Assembly (NCBI GenBank): GCA_963691705.1
Contig: OY829537.1
Coordinates: 76,777,352 to 76,841,351 of the forward strand
DNA: 64,000 bases
Direction of reading: 5' to 3'
From: Viola odorata
Lineage: Eukaryota > Streptophyta > Magnoliopsida > Malpighiales > Violaceae
Shown: positions 1-11,682 of the stretch, piece by piece
Layout of the letters: each line of letters starts with the position of its first letter
Position numbering within the stretch: position 1 is the stretch's first letter
Position numbers and translations under genes: made by a program
The notes under the pieces: model-generated
The model's database searches: none
What the model saw: only the letters and a program-made list of their open reading frames with translations
What the model was told of the DNA's origin: nothing

Positions 1-139
1 CGTACTTGCTTTGCTTACTGTTCGCATTTACAATTGACTCAAAAAATAAATAAATAAAAAATAATTAAAAAAGAAGAAGAATCAGAATAAAAAAAAAAAG
101 AATCAAAAAGTGCTTCAAGGAACACGACTCAATAAAAGC

Positions 140-390
140 GGAAGCAAGTACGGAAAAGTCTGAGATCATCCCCAGTCAAGATCAAAAAATTTGGCACTTC
201 GCCCTCGAAATGACCAAGAAGGAGCGATCTCGAAAAAAAGAGATCATCCCCGACGAAGATCAAAGAACTTGAGCACTTTGCCCTCAAAATTACCGAGAAG
301 GAGCATCCCCAACAAAACTCAGGCGCATCGCCGTCAGAAGATGATCTCAGAATAAATCATCCCCAGAGAACTTGTGCGCTTTGCCCTCAT
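140..390 (+). repeat. Imperfect repeats in the post-pol spacer of element A
   Basis: The words GATCATCCCC, AAGATCAAA, CACTT(C/T)GCCCTC and GA(C/A)CAAGAAGGAGC recur at roughly 70-80 bp spacing, at least three times, with many substitutions. No reading frame is kept. Similar degenerate repeats lie between integrase and the 3' LTR in Tat-type elements. Confidence 0.5.
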
Positions 391-433
391 CGCGGCCAAT
401 CAACAAGCACTGCTCATTAAACCATTTTTTCTT

Positions 434-467
<34 letters not shown>

Positions 468-1330
468 CACCTTGCTTAATAGACTTTTCTCTTCCTTCTT
501 TCAAAAACTACACAGCACGTTTCTTTTCTCTTGCAAAGTCCTTTCGATTATTAGAATGCCCATGCATGTGCATCTTCGTATGAAGTTTATTCACTCGGAT
601 TGACATTGCAAATCTGATTCTGTGCTATGGTTGTTGCATTTTTATGAGTATAAACACGTAGCCTCGTTTCTGAGTGTGAGTGCAAACACCAGTATCCGGT
701 GAGGATTGCTTACGTCTGCATGTTGTGGGAAAGTCTTGTCCTTGAGGTCGTTATCTCTTGGGCAGGATGCAAATGCTTTTCTAGGCTTATATCAAGCATG
801 CTTATATGATAGAAACTGGATGACATGTTCTCCAGAAATGCATAAACTTGTTGAATCTTCTCGTGATAGGGAAGTTGTTTTTATAAAATACTGGGGGCAA
901 ACCTTAGGGAAGTGTGGGAATACTTCCATATACAACATACATGATTTGATTTCATTGTTTCCATTTACCAATTACTGTCTCTTTTTCCATCCATTGCTGC
1001 TCCGTGTTTGTTTCCTCCCTATTTGTAGGATACAGATATGCTTCGATAGGAGCTCACACTGTCAAGAATTTCCCCCGCCATCCACCAAGCAACCGAATGG
1101 AGTACGTTACCACTCCCCAATCAATTTCATGCGGTGGATCACGCTCGCCCACCTCCTTCAAGTAGATCTCATGCATGGTATCCCCACCTCTTCAACTCTA
1201 TTTTGTGCATGGTATCCCTACCTCCTCCAAGTCTGCTTCGTGCGTGGTATCCCCACCATTTCAAGTCTATTTCGTGCTAATGTCTGCCTCGATGATTTAC
1301 CCCCTTTCGGTCATTTGATGTTCCAACGTA
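391..1330 (+). other. Non-coding spacer of element A
   Basis: No domain is recognisable in any frame. An A-run lies near 439-467. About three copies of a 45-bp unit (GGTATCCC(C/T)ACCTC...) lie around 1143-1285. The open frame at 706-1350 shows no similarity I recognise and partly follows those repeats. Confidence 0.5.
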
Positions 1331-1457
1331 CTCCCTCTGTCCACAAATAATTGTCGCTTTGAAACAGTAACAAAAAGTAGCTCAAACACTAAAAAGTCAA
1401 GTAATGTGTACAGTAACAAAAAGTACCAAAACGACATCTATTTCAGGACGGAGGTAG
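1331..1457. mobile_element. Stowaway-like MITE
   Basis: The 127-bp segment starts CTCCCTCTGTCC and ends GGACGGAGGTAG, close to the Stowaway terminal repeat (CTCCCTCCGT). It is flanked by TA on both sides (1329-1330 and 1458-1459), the target used by Tc1/mariner-type elements. The inner ends are also near-complementary (CACAAATAATTGTCG against CGACATCTATTT). It has no coding capacity, as expected for a MITE. It sits in the spacer of element A, so it arrived after that spacer formed. Confidence 0.78.
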
Positions 1458-1481
1458 TATCATCTTGCGATCACATTTTCT

Positions 1482-1998
1482 GCATCAGCGTCCGTGATTG
1501 CGATAGCCTCGCCCGGATACCTTTACTTTTCAGCATCAACGTCCGTGATTGCGATAGCCTCGCCCGGATACCTTTACTTTTCTGCATCAGCATCCGTGAT
1601 TGCGATAGCCTCGCCTGGATACCTTTACGTTTCTGCATCAGCGTCCGTGATTGCTATAGCCTCGCCCGGATACCTTTACTTTTCTGCATCAGCATCCGTG
1701 ATTGCGATAGCCTCGCCCGGATACCTTTACGTTCCAGCATCAGCGTCCGTGATTGCGATAGCCTCGCCCGGATACCTTTACTTTTCTGCATCAGCGTCCG
1801 TGATTGCGATAGCCTCGCCCGGATACCTTTACTTTTCAGCATCAGCGTCCGTGATTGCGATAGCCTCGCCCGGATACCTTTACTTTTCAGCATCAGCATC
1901 CGTGATTGCGATAGCCTCGCACGGACACACCGTCATTACTTTTCAGCATCAGTGTCCGTGATTGCGATAGCCTCGCCCGCATACCTTTACGTTTCCTG
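1482..1998 (+). repeat. 51-bp tandem repeat array, about ten copies
   Basis: Copies begin GCATCAGCGTCCGTGATTGC at 1482, 1533, 1584, 1635, 1686, 1737, 1788, 1839 and 1890, with a tenth, slightly longer copy near 1945. The period is exactly 51 bp for nine copies. Because 51 is a multiple of three, several frames stay open through the array on both strands; these are by-products of the period, not genes. Such minisatellites are common between integrase and the 3' LTR of Tat/Ogre elements. Confidence 0.95.
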
Positions 1999-2354
1999 CA
2001 TCAACCTCCAACAGGCAGCAACATTTTCCAATTTCCATTTTCACATCAGGGGGCAACAACGCCCAAGCAAAGCTACATCACCATTAATTTTTTGCATCAA
2101 TCAGCGACGACCTACGAGTGCTACCCTCGCCCTACCTGATTTACTTTTCCGCACAAAGGTATGGACTGCGAGTGCTACCCTCGCCCTACCTGATTTACAT
2201 TTCATCATTTACTTTTCATCCCATTATCAGGAAGGTGTGCATTTACATTTTGCGTTTTTTCAAGCCATTGCGGGTTCGGGAGCAACCATCTTTACTGCTC
2301 ATCAAAAATCTCGATTACATTGGATTTTTGATAAGACAGTAAAGAGGGGGCAAC
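1999..2354 (+). other. Spacer with a short duplication and the polypurine tract of element A
   Basis: A segment containing CGAGTGCTACCCTCGCCCTA occurs twice (around 2114 and 2169). The region ends in the purine tract AAAGAGGGGG (2341-2350), the expected plus-strand primer site just before a 3' LTR. No gene is visible. Confidence 0.55.
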
Positions 2355-4731
2355 TGTTGCTACCCGATTTTGGATTTAAAATTTTTCATTTGTCGCATTT
2401 CTGTCATCAATTTTCTAAAATCGTACTTCCATTTATTTACGTCAATCTGATGTTTATTTTTACGATTAATGTCATTTAAATTTTATTCCATACTTTTTTC
2501 GCGTTTTTATCACTTTTTCTGTTCGAACCCGTATCGGTTCCGAGTCAAATTCTCGAAACCGAGGGTCGGACAATTTCACTCGTTAGTTACTTTGTTTTTA
2601 TTATTATTTTAACTCGCACAATTTTATTGCATTTCGCCCAATTTATGTTTTTAGCATTTTCTTACTTACGTGGGAATTCTTATCAAACTATTCAGCGAAC
2701 TTTTCATCACTGTGTGTTAATTATTTCAGCCTATTTTATTCTGCATTTTAGCATTTTGGTCCGAGTTTTATCCATCTTCAGGCGGAATTACCCGAACCGT
2801 TGACTCGAACCAATAATAAATAGTCTCCTCTCTAAACATCAAACAATCGCCGCTCTACCCTCCCTACTCACTTATCCATCTCCATCACTCACCAGCAGAC
2901 CCCCATCGCTGATTTCTATCGCCGTCTGCCTCGTTCTCTCCCCACAACCGAACGGCTAGATGCCTCTCTACTCCCCTACTCCTTGGCAAATGAACCCTCT
3001 CGGCTTCATCCCTTTTGCCCATCCTTCTATAAATCCCTTCATTCTCACCCATGGGAAAGGGGGGAGGAACACACAATGTCAGAGAAGAAACTGAAAAGCT
3101 TACCCTGACTCTGCCCAAAATTCCAATCCACAATCACACACAAATATCAATTCTCTCCCATTCGGCCTGACCATCATCAATAAAACCCATCATCCTCAAC
3201 CCCCAAATTATACCCAACCAAATTACCAAATCAAAATCCTAACAACTATCAAACCAAACAACCAATTTAAGTTAAAACCAAACCGTCACTGCCGAATTCA
3301 AGTCTCGCCACCGCTGCCGGGTTCCAGCCTCGCCGTCACTACCGCATCCGACCACCTCGCTGCCGCTGCCAAAAAACCACCCCGTCAACCCTCTCCTCGC
3401 CGGCCATCAACCATCCACCAACCAAATACACGAGCACCATCATACCCAAATCCTCCCTCTCGGCAGCCTCATAGGCAAGCAAGCACGGTAATTTTGCCAT
3501 CCTCCCGGAATACTCATCACCATTCCCCTGTTCATGCTTTTCTGTTTATTTTCCTTTTGTTTTCTTCGTGTGTTTGTCGGCCTGCTGTCGTTTGTGCTTA
3601 ATTTGCAGGATGGTTCGGATCAGAGAGAGAGTAAAACAAGTTTGAGGGTTGTATTTGATCAGATTTGGGGCTTGATGTTTGTTTTGTGTATTGATTTGTG
3701 ATATTGGGTTTTCTGTTGTGGCTGTCGGCGCGGATGGGGAAGGAAGAAGATGATATAAATTGGTGTTTGTTAGGGTAATGGGTTAGGTTTTTTGGGTTTA
3801 ATCTCAATTGAGATTGGTAAAGGAAAGCAGCCCAGCGTGGAGAGGGAGTAATGGGCCGGCGCTGTGCGCCTGGCCCAAGCGAGAGAGATGCTGGGCTGTC
3901 TGCCCAGCCCAGTGTGGAGGAAAAAGGAAAGGCCAGCCCAACTGGGCTGGCCTGCTGGTGGGCCTACCAGGGCCCATTCCCGGCCCAGTGGGCCGGGCCC
4001 AATAAAAGGGGTCGTCGTTTTTAATTTTTTATTTACTTTTTTTATTTTTTGATTCTTTTATTATTTTAATTTTTTATTTACTTTTTTGTCTGTATGCTTG
4101 TACTATTTATTTATTTCCGCACTGGCACCGATTATTTATTTTTCGCATACTTGTTTATTTTCGTACATTATGCACAATAACTATTCCGCACATGTAAAAA
4201 CAATCACTAACGCTCGCATACAAAAGATGTCAAACGTCTACCCACTCGTGCCAATAATTCCTATAAAAAGGGTATATCCGCCCGATACCCTTTCCCAAGT
4301 AAACGTCTCCTCTTTTATTTATTCCATGCTTTTCCGCATATATGTATTCGTATGCATGATATTTAAAATTACTAAAATCTATTTTATCTGTTGGGCATGG
4401 TCACGTAAATTAGGACTTTTTTTACTTTTCAAAACACATTTAAATGCCTCTTTATCTGGTAACTTTTTTAGGATGTGACTCGGGTGCCTAATACCTTCCC
4501 GAGTCCATAATACGACCCCGAACTGTCGTTCTCGGGTTCAGACCCACTTTGCCTTAGTTTATTTTTATTTTTATGCATGACGAATAGGTTCCCTAAACCT
4601 AGAAACAAATTAGGGTGGCGACTTCATTGCATGTTGCGACGCGTCCTTTTACGCCGAGCATCGTAATGTCCCAGATTCGTCGTATACTCGCGAATGTTCA
4701 CTCCATTTTTGCGGGGTGCGATAGGGATTGA
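2355..4731 (+). repeat. Putative 3' LTR of element A
   Basis: The segment starts TGTTGCTACCCG right after the purine tract and ends near GGGATTGACA, giving a TG...CA LTR of about 2.4 kb. The second LTR is outside the window, so the right end is not proven. Inside are a TATA box (3028-3034), a GC-rich block at 3826-4005 full of GCCCA/TGGGC words, and an AATAAA at 3990-3995. Short open frames here have no recognisable domain. The text near 4480-4735 resembles the LTR end of Ogre-like elements by memory only. Confidence 0.5.
3028..3034 (+). promoter_or_regulatory. TATA box of the element A LTR
   Basis: TATAAAT in the context CTTCTATAAATCCC, about 670 bp into the putative LTR. It is the best TATA match there on the plus strand and would place the start of R near 3058. 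Confidence 0.5.
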
Positions 4732-5360
4732 CAATCTTGTTATGGTGACTAGAAAAATATGGTCTAAAGGGCATATGCATTATGTCTTTATCGGGTGACC
4801 ATCTCTACTGAAAGGGATATATTGGAATCTACCTACATGACATCCTTGGCCATCGACTGAGAACATCTACAACAATGCGATTATACGCTATATATTGCCG
4901 GAAGCTGGAAGCAGCGGATATCGCGCTTCTTTTCTATAAGTTTGTTATGTCGAAGGTTATCTACTGAGTGATAATTGAAATACGCATGTTGAGGTCATGT
5001 CGCGATATCTCCCGAAGCACCCATCATCACAATCCACGATTTTATCAAATGGGTAGCCAAGGGATTGTTGGCATACTCCTATGGAAATTCGTTATTCTGC
5101 GGTAGTAAGCACAGACTTGTCAACATTTTCGTGGCGATAATGATGCCACTATCATATGGAAAGAGCTCGAAGAAGAGTCAATAAGGAAAAGAAATCAACA
5201 GCAAAAGAAATTATGAAGTCGAATATATGGTTGTTCACAAATACCCTTGAGGGGTTACAAAAACAAAAGTCCAAAACTTTAAAGTTCAAGAGACAAGGAC
5301 AAAAATGGACAACTCTTGATGATCAAGAAAAAGAGCAATAACGCTCGGGGTATATCGGTC
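4732..5360. other. Unassigned segment between element A and the antisense genes of B
   Basis: No domain or long repeat is recognisable. Words such as GATATCGC and GCGATATC are frequent, as in the Tat elements B, D, F and G, so it is probably the spacer of element B downstream of asg4. The junction with A near 4731 is not resolved. Confidence 0.35.
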
Positions 5361-7696
5361 CTACGAACTCCCCCGACCCTTGTAGCCGTTTGCCTTGGCT
5401 TGGCGAAAGCCCTCGTCCGTGAGATCGGCGGACTTCTTCATGAAAGCGTCAGTAAGGGCGGCATCGCGGTACACCTCTTCTCTATGAATCTCTATAAAGT
5501 AGTTGGCCATAATAGCAGCAGTGTTCTCAATGTACCACATGCATTTCTCTGTCGTCTCTCCCTCCAGCGCTGCTTTCTCTTCTATCAATGCTATTTTTTT
5601 CCTCTTCCAACGCGGCGCTCCTAGTTTTCTCAGCAGACACCTGCTCCCGCGCCTCTCTCTGGTCCTTCCGGGCCATCGCCAAGTCCAGTAACAAATTCTG
5701 GCGTTCCTCCAATAACCTCTCTTTTTCCTCTCGCTCCTTAGAAAGCCTGTCTAAGGAGGCGGAAAGGGAAGCGACCTTATACGACATATGCTCCTCCCAG
5801 TAATGAAACTCAGAGAAAAAAGTAAAGAGCTTGGAGCGCAATGAATTTACCTGCTCATCCGCAGATCGAGAAAGAAATGCCTCCCGCTCTTCAGGGGATG
5901 TTAGTGCATAAGCAGCAAAGAGAGAAGAAACTTCGACGGAACTGTCGCCCCCAACAGCCGGAAATCCAGAACTACGCAGTTTGGTTAAGTTAACCTGATG
6001 AGTGACAGGACGGATTCACCTATCGAGCTCAGATTGGCCATGAGGTGAGGAGCGACAACACCTTCCCCAAAGCGTAGAAGCATCGGGGCGCTGGAAGGAA
6101 CAAAAACCACGGTAGAGGGAGACAGAGGTTGGTGAGAAGAAGTACCCCCATGAAGCCCAAAGGAACCATGAGGTGAGAAACCAGACAAATGGAAAATGGA
6201 GGAACCGAGGTGTCAAAGGAATGCAGTGAGGACTCGAAGGGCCCTGGAACACCAATGCCCCCAAGAAAATTAGAATATTGATCCCCGGAAGGCATCGTGG
6301 AATCAAAGGCAACATTGTGTTCCTCCCCGGTATCAGCGCGGCCGATCAGCGAACTCGCACCCCCCACGTCAAGGCGCGCCCTCTTCACAAGACGATCCAG
6401 TATGTGGCCCAAGTTCATACTGTTTGTCGGGGATGCGAGAGTGGAAGCAGTAGTGGTGTCCTGCAAAGGAAAATAAAGCAAGGGATAAGAAAGTAAAAGA
6501 AAATGCAAAAATGACACTAAAAGGCAATGGGTGAGATAACGCATTTATGAAAGAAACACTTACAGCAACAATATCGTTAACAGGCGCTTTTGAGGAAGTC
6601 GCTGCGTCTGAAGACGGAGTGAGAGCGGCAACGCTTCTTGTCCTTTTCTTTTTCTTTCCTTTCGTTGGAGCCCTGGAGAAGATGCCTGAATAGGGTAGGC
6701 GGCAACAGACACGGCAGGAACACCAAGAGGAATAGTGGTGGACTTCTCACCAACTGGGGAAGAAGATGCCTGGACGGGACTCACGGTAACGACAGGCGGT
6801 ACAGTCGGATTAACCGCAGCTGCAGCTGCGGCAGTAGCTTCTTCTTTTTCCCTCCTTTGTTGAGCCCTTCTCAGCCGTTTCCTGACGCTCTCAGGCTTCC
6901 GGTTGGGATCAGTTGCTGCATAATCATGAGATAACGTTAGCGTTAGTACCGACTACGACGATGAAGAAAACAACACAACACTCACGTCTGATGCAAGTTT
7001 GGATGTCCATCCCGCATGCCAAATCGCGAGTATGAACGCTAATTTCCAGCTGGAGTAGTTTGTCCAGCCAGCCTCACTCAGACTGGGGAAGTGTCCCTGC
7101 CGACCTCAGGCACTATCCTTGACGCCTTGATTAAAACCAGATCGCCACCAGGGGCCAGGAAGGTCAGGAAGGTCAATAATAAAAAAATCCTTTTTCCAAT
7201 CTTCAATGGAAGACTCAAGGTGAAGGAGTTTCCAAGTGAAGTTTTTAAGCAAGTCATCGTCATAACGGGGCGATATCGCTATCACACCCCGACGACTGTA
7301 CAGTTTGAAAAGGGACTTAAGCAGCAAAAGGGAAGGAGAGTTAATCCCTTTGTACTTGTAAAGTTCTAGAAAGGCATAAACACAGCAATATGCGTTTGGG
7401 GTTAACTGAACAAGATTCAAATCAAGAGCAGTAAGCAACTGTTTTACAAAGGGATCAACAGGAAACTGGAAACCATAACGAAATATCTGGGCATATAGAA
7501 CCCTACGTTTACCGGTTAAAATGCTATTCAGACGTAATGATTCAGGGGCAACGGAGACCGTATAACCCTTAGGAATGTTAGCATGATGATCGGCTAGATG
7601 CTCATTGAGAGCGGTTAAAGAAGTAATGCTACTAACAGTATTCTCAATCTTTTCCTCGTGAACGGATTTAGACTCAGAACGACGAGTTCTAGCCAT
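5361..7696 (-). pseudogene. asg4 of element B (three-exon antisense gene, decayed)
   Basis: ATG is at 7696 (MARTRRSESKS...). Exon 1 (7696-6986) carries the Transposase_28-like head. Intron 1 is 6985-6916 (GT...TATGCAG), exon 2 6915-6564 is a basic and Ala/Pro-rich linker, intron 2 is 6563-6461, and exon 3 runs from 6460 to TAG at 5361. Exon 3 encodes a Ser/Pro-rich part, then a Lys/Glu-rich coiled coil (about 5800-5600) and a conserved end (LTDEGFRQAK). A Trp codon has become TGA late in exon 1, and there are frameshifts in exons 1 and 3, so no full protein can be made. The assignment rests on alignment with copies F and G. Confidence 0.75.
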
Positions 7697-8361
7697 GGCA
7701 GAAATAAAGGGTAAAAAGATGAAGAAGTCGACAGAAACAAAGGAGAAATACCTTTCTAAGAAGAGGAGCTCTGAACACCCAGACGATGAAAAGGAGAAAC
7801 AGAAGCCGAATCAGAAGGATATGGAGAGGGTAAAATGACAAAAGTGGAAAAAAGAAACAAGTGTTAGGTTTTATAGCCTCAGAAGCTAAGTAAAATGACT
7901 GTTGTAACAGTCGTTGCGACGTCTCAAGGAACAGGCGTAGGTAATGAGTACGATTCTTGAGAAGCGAGAAGACGCTTTGATCTCACCAATTCCTAGGGCA
8001 CGCTAACTCTTGGCGCCCTTACGAGTTGACACGTGTCTTTTGGATCATCATGACTCCTCTTTTGCATTAATGAGAAAATCCTGAGCATTAAATGCTCTAA
8101 AAAGTAGAATCAATTTTTCAAAACAAGACAGATGCAATGGCACGATGACGCGATGATTGAGATAACGCGACTGGGCGATAATCGAACTAGTAGCTGATAA
8201 GATAACGCAAAAAAGCAAAATAAAGATTACTTGTTGTTCAAGAAAGAATTACAGACAATAATACATGACAAGCGTCATCGATTATTACAAACTGAATCGA
8301 GCCAATGATCGATGGGAGAAATACAAGAAGTAAAGTCCTCTCAGGAGTCAACCTTATCTGA
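7697..8361 (-). promoter_or_regulatory. Upstream region of asg4 in element B
   Basis: TATA box TATAAAA at 7869-7875, about 175 bp before the ATG. G-box CACGTG at 8030-8035 inside GACACGTGTC, 335 bp before the ATG. Palindrome GAGCATTTAATGCTC near 8085-8099. All three recur at the same spacing upstream of asg4 in D, and largely in F and G. No gene is seen in the interval. Confidence 0.65.
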
Positions 8362-10370
8362 TCATGGGAACGCCTCTGTTATCTTTGAAGGAACCTTCGC
8401 CAGATCTGCATCGCGAGCCGATATCTCTTCACGAAGGAAAGAGTTTCTTTTGTCAGCCGCCACCAACTCAGCCTTAGCCACCGCCAATTCCGCTTCCAAA
8501 AGTTCTACTTTGGCCTTCCCCTTTGATTTTTCTCTTGCAAGCTCGGCGCGACAATCGTTCAGCTCTGCCTGGGTACGACTTTGAAGCCGAGTCAACTCCG
8601 TCACCTCGGTCAGGGCGGCATCTAACTGCTCCTTTGAGCCGAGGGAACCCCGAAGTTTGTCACCATGAGCCCCGAGAAAATAATGCATCTCGCGGAAGCT
8701 AGCAAGAGCTTTATTCAGAACCCGCGCACGTTGGATATCGGGGGGAAGCCACAATAATTCCTCCTTATCCTTGGGAGAGCCAAATATCTCACCCACCAGG
8801 GAGCCTACCGGCTGGTCTCGCGATAACGGATCCAATATCCCTAGATCACGAAGTCCGCTAGTACCAAAGGTGGACAGATCTAGTCGGTAAGAAGAAACTA
8901 CCCCTTGGGAGCCTTCAGGAGAAAGGTTGGCGACAAAAGGAAGAGAGCAACTTTCGACGGAATCACTGATGCCAGAAATGGATGTAAAGAGTAATGGTTA
9001 GGGACTACTTGTACGAGGGTCGGAAGGAATGCTCGGGTCGGGAATCGGCACGACCACGTCAAGAATATAAGAGGAAATTGGAGAGTTAGGGACGCCAGTC
9101 GGAGGAGGCGAGTCTGACACCGACGGGGTTCCAGCGACCTTGGGGGGAATGATAGTTGATGCTTCAGTGACCTTTGTCGCTTGAGAAGTACTCATCACGG
9201 TAGAAGTATCGACGCTTGTGAGTGGGACTTCATCAACTTTCTTCGAGGAAATCCCAGCAGCTTGAGCGGTTTTCTCAACTCTGAGTTTCTTTCGTTGAGC
9301 CGCGGAAGCATGGAGAAGCTCTGTCTTGTTGTCCATGTCCTCGCTATCGCTCCCAGCTATCTTAGTTTCGGGTCGGCTTGTGGTCATTTTCTTTCTTCGG
9401 ATCGGTAGCCAATTGTTAAGAAAACTAGAGGCCTGAGCAGGAATATCGCGCCCTCTCGCGACAACTGTTTTAGTCCTCCTCTTTCTTGGCGGAATAGTTT
9501 GACGGCTGGAACTCTCGGGCGGTGGAGAGGCGTAGGGTTTGAAGCGGTGTCACGTTTAAAGGAGCGTCATCCCTTCCAGGCGGTTCATCTTCAGTATCAT
9601 CTGCCAACAAGACATGTTAGAGTAATGAGCAAGTCAAAACGATAACACAAAGAAAGAAACTCACCTATAATACACTCCGTCATAAGCCGGTACATGGAAA
9701 ACTCTCAGATGCGGAAGGAGAAATTTATTTCTAGTAAGGCGTTGGCCTGACGTAACTCATCCCTAGACAGCACTACTGGGTTTACCCAGACGAAATAGAC
9801 AAGCCCGCGGTTAAAGCCCCTAGGCCAAGGGTGGAAAGGCAGTCTAACAATGAAGAAGCCACTTTTCCAATCCGCTACAGTCCCCTCATAGCCCTGAAAC
9901 CTCTGCCAGAATGACTGCACGAATGCGTCATTCCACCTCGGGGCGATATCAACCAAACAGTTGCGACACTTGAAGCTAAAAAATTTGCAGAATAAATTGA
10001 CAGACGGAGTAAATACACCCTGCAATTCGCAAGTGCGAAGAAAGGCGTAAATTCCGCACCAAGAGGAAGGGGTTATCTGAGCTGGGTCGATATCGTACTG
10101 ACGCAGCAACTTTTTTACAGACTCATGAATAGGGAAACAAAAACCATAAAGGAACATCTTAAAATAGACCATCCTATCACCCTTGGACAAGGGGTCATGA
10201 AGCCGCTGACCCACCTCAGGAACTTTAACGGAATAACCAGTAGGAAAGGAGATACCCTGACCCTCCAACGCAACTTTCAGAACGATTTCACAAGTACAGA
10301 GACTGGGTGTTCTCTCGATTTCTAAGTCTATAGGCATATGAAGACCCCTATGATCTCTAGTCATACGCAT
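8362..10370 (-). pseudogene. asg3 of element B (two-exon antisense gene, decayed)
   Basis: Exon 1 (10370-9665) encodes a head of about 230 residues resembling Pfam Transposase_28, with YFKMFLYGF, ITPSSWCGIYAFL and APRWNDAFVQSFW. The intron is 9664-9601 (64 bp, GTGAGT...TTGGCAG). Exon 2 starts at 9600 with a Pro-rich part (NVTPLQ), then KKLR, a Ser/Thr/Pro-rich region, and RLDLSTFGTSGLR followed by a coiled coil rich in Glu, Lys and Ala. Defects: Arg to TGA near the end of exon 1, a frameshift early in exon 2, TAA at 9000-8998, and loss of the C-terminal end seen in D, F and G. Confidence 0.78.
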
Positions 10371-10793
10371 AATGAACCAATGAGAAGAAAATGTGAGGAA
10401 GATAGAGCAAAATACTTGGAATGAGAAAGGATGATGGGGAAGAATTTCAAAGCGTGAGCAAAAGTGTTAAAAGAAAATAGTTGTTCCCTTTTAAAGGTTG
10501 ACCTGAGAATCCAACAGCCTGTAAAAACGAGACGCGTGCAAAGTAGAAAATGACACGTGGAAAAACCGCAGAAGGATATTTATGACTAAGCATTTATATC
10601 TTCGAAGAAAGACAACTACTGACTGGAGGCTGACAGAATGGTTACATCAAGCGGCAGCCAGCTTCTCAGCGATAACTAACCAAGTATGGAAGGAGTTAAC
10701 GCGGAAGGGCGACTAAGAAAGGAAAGAAACGAAAAGCGTAATTTCAATTCATAAAAGCCATACGGCATCTACAGAAAGGCACAATATGCAAAA
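10371..10793 (-). promoter_or_regulatory. asg3 upstream region and asg2 3' end, element B
   Basis: A TATA-like CTTTAAAAGG lies near 10487-10496 and a G-box CACGTG at 10554-10559, 184 bp before the asg3 ATG. Near 10757-10772 the minus strand carries GTAGATGCCGTATGGC, which also follows asg2 in D and G and is probably part of its 3' untranslated end. Confidence 0.55.
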
Positions 10794-11219
10794 TTAATCA
10801 TTGTTAGGCCAATAGGACGACCAATAGCAGTATTCCCCACCCGAGGACGGAAACTCCTCGGCAATAGGCGGGAAAGGTTCCTCAACGTGCCTCTTCTGAC
10901 CCAGTTTTAGCGAGCTTGGCCCTTCTTTGGCAGAAGAGGCTGCGGTATCAGCACCGATATCGCTGGCAGAACTCCTTTCCATGAAATGATCGATGTGAGG
11001 AAACAGTGCGTCACCCTTCCGAACGGGTGGGATATAAAAGTGAGGAGACGGGTCGACCGTCTTCGAAGTCCTTCCCTTCTTCGACCTCTTACAACTTTTA
11101 CGGCGAGGAAGTCGCCTCTTCAGGCACGAGGGTGAAGGAGGATTACCAGAATCCGGTGAGGTTGGAGGAGTTGGGGGAGAACCGCATTCAGCACGGTTTA
11201 AAGAGTATGAATCAGCCAT
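10794..11219 (-). CDS. asg2 of element B: small antisense protein, intact
   Basis: The 141-residue frame is open from ATG (11219) to TAA. The start MADSYSLN matches MADSY in D and G. The first 50 residues are rich in Pro (PPTPPTSPDS) and then in Arg/Lys (KRRLPRRKSCKRSKKGR), which could be a nuclear localisation signal. The middle is low in complexity and the end is EYCYWSSYWPNND. The same order is found in all four elements, with the aromatic-acidic tail best kept. No known family is recognised and no function is claimed. A TATA-like box lies about 75 bp upstream (11287-11300). Confidence 0.72.
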   Translation of the reverse strand: MADSYSLNRAECGSPPTPPTSPDSGNPPSPSCLKRRLPRRKSCKRSKKGRTSKTVDPSPHFYIPPVRKGDALFPHIDHFMERSSASDIGADTAASSAKEGPSSLKLGQKRHVEEPFPPIAEEFPSSGGEYCYWSSYWPNND

Positions 11220-11682
11220 GAAACCACAAATGATTTTAACAGGAAAATATGAAGAAGAAAATGAACAGAAAAAGGAGAGAAAATCCCATTAAATAGCCGA
11301 GGAGGAGGAGCTTTTCCATCTTCTTGCACAAATTTTGAGAGAAATAATCTGAATCGCAGAATCGGATCTTGTGATCACGCCTACTGGAATTTCTCCCTGA
11401 TCGATAGGCACCAAAAAACCGCCCAATCAGTTGATATTGAAGAGGCGGCGTGAAATTAATGCAGAACGGTTCGCGAGGATAACAGTTACTAAAGTCCAAC
11501 CAAGGACGGACTCGTTTTTAGTTGGGCTGATGTGGCAATCAACCGAAATCTCAACTGGCACATTGCAAAAAGAAACTGCTACTCCAATAAAGAAAGACGT
11601 TTTATTTATTCATTTATGGCCCAACGGCCTGGGCATACATTCATACAAAGAGAAGAAAAGATAGGATGGCGACGGCCAACAA
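11220..11682 (-). promoter_or_regulatory. asg2 upstream region and asg1 3' end, element B
   Basis: A TATA-like CGGCTATTTAATG lies on the minus strand at about 11287-11300. At 11515-11528 there is a variant of the shared motif AGCCCAACTGAAAA. Near 11601-11620 the minus strand reads GGGCCATAAATGAATAAATA, matching the poly(A) signal region after asg1 in F and G. Confidence 0.55.

Larger units (their letters stand above)
1..4731 (+). mobile_element. Element A: 3' part of an Ogre/Tat-like LTR retrotransposon
   Basis: No coding domain of this element is in the window; its gag-pol would lie to the left. What is seen is a non-coding spacer with imperfect repeats, a MITE, a 51-bp tandem array, a purine-rich tract at 2340-2350 and then a long LTR-like segment. 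The orientation follows from the purine tract being on the plus strand just left of the LTR and from a plus-strand TATA box inside it. The spacer phrasing (runs like GATCATCCCCAGTCAAGATC) and the LTR text near 4480-4735 recall Ogre/Tat elements from memory. Element A probably cut element B, since the gag-pol of B is missing to the left of 5361. Confidence 0.6.

Noticed and set aside
706..1350. Open frame of 214 codons in the spacer of A
   Set aside because: It starts at a non-ATG codon, partly follows 45-bp repeats, runs into a MITE and shows no recognisable domain.
1406..2479. Long open frame over the 51-bp array
   Set aside because: It is open only because the repeat period is a multiple of three; overlapping frames on both strands are equally open and no domain is present.
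2536..2564. Imperfect hairpin TCGGTTCCGAG / CTCGAAACCGA in the LTR of A
   Set aside because: A single copy with a mismatch; no comparison is available to show it matters.
5156..5341. Small Lys-rich open frame near 5156
   Set aside because: Low complexity, no conserved counterpart in D, F or G, no promoter signal.
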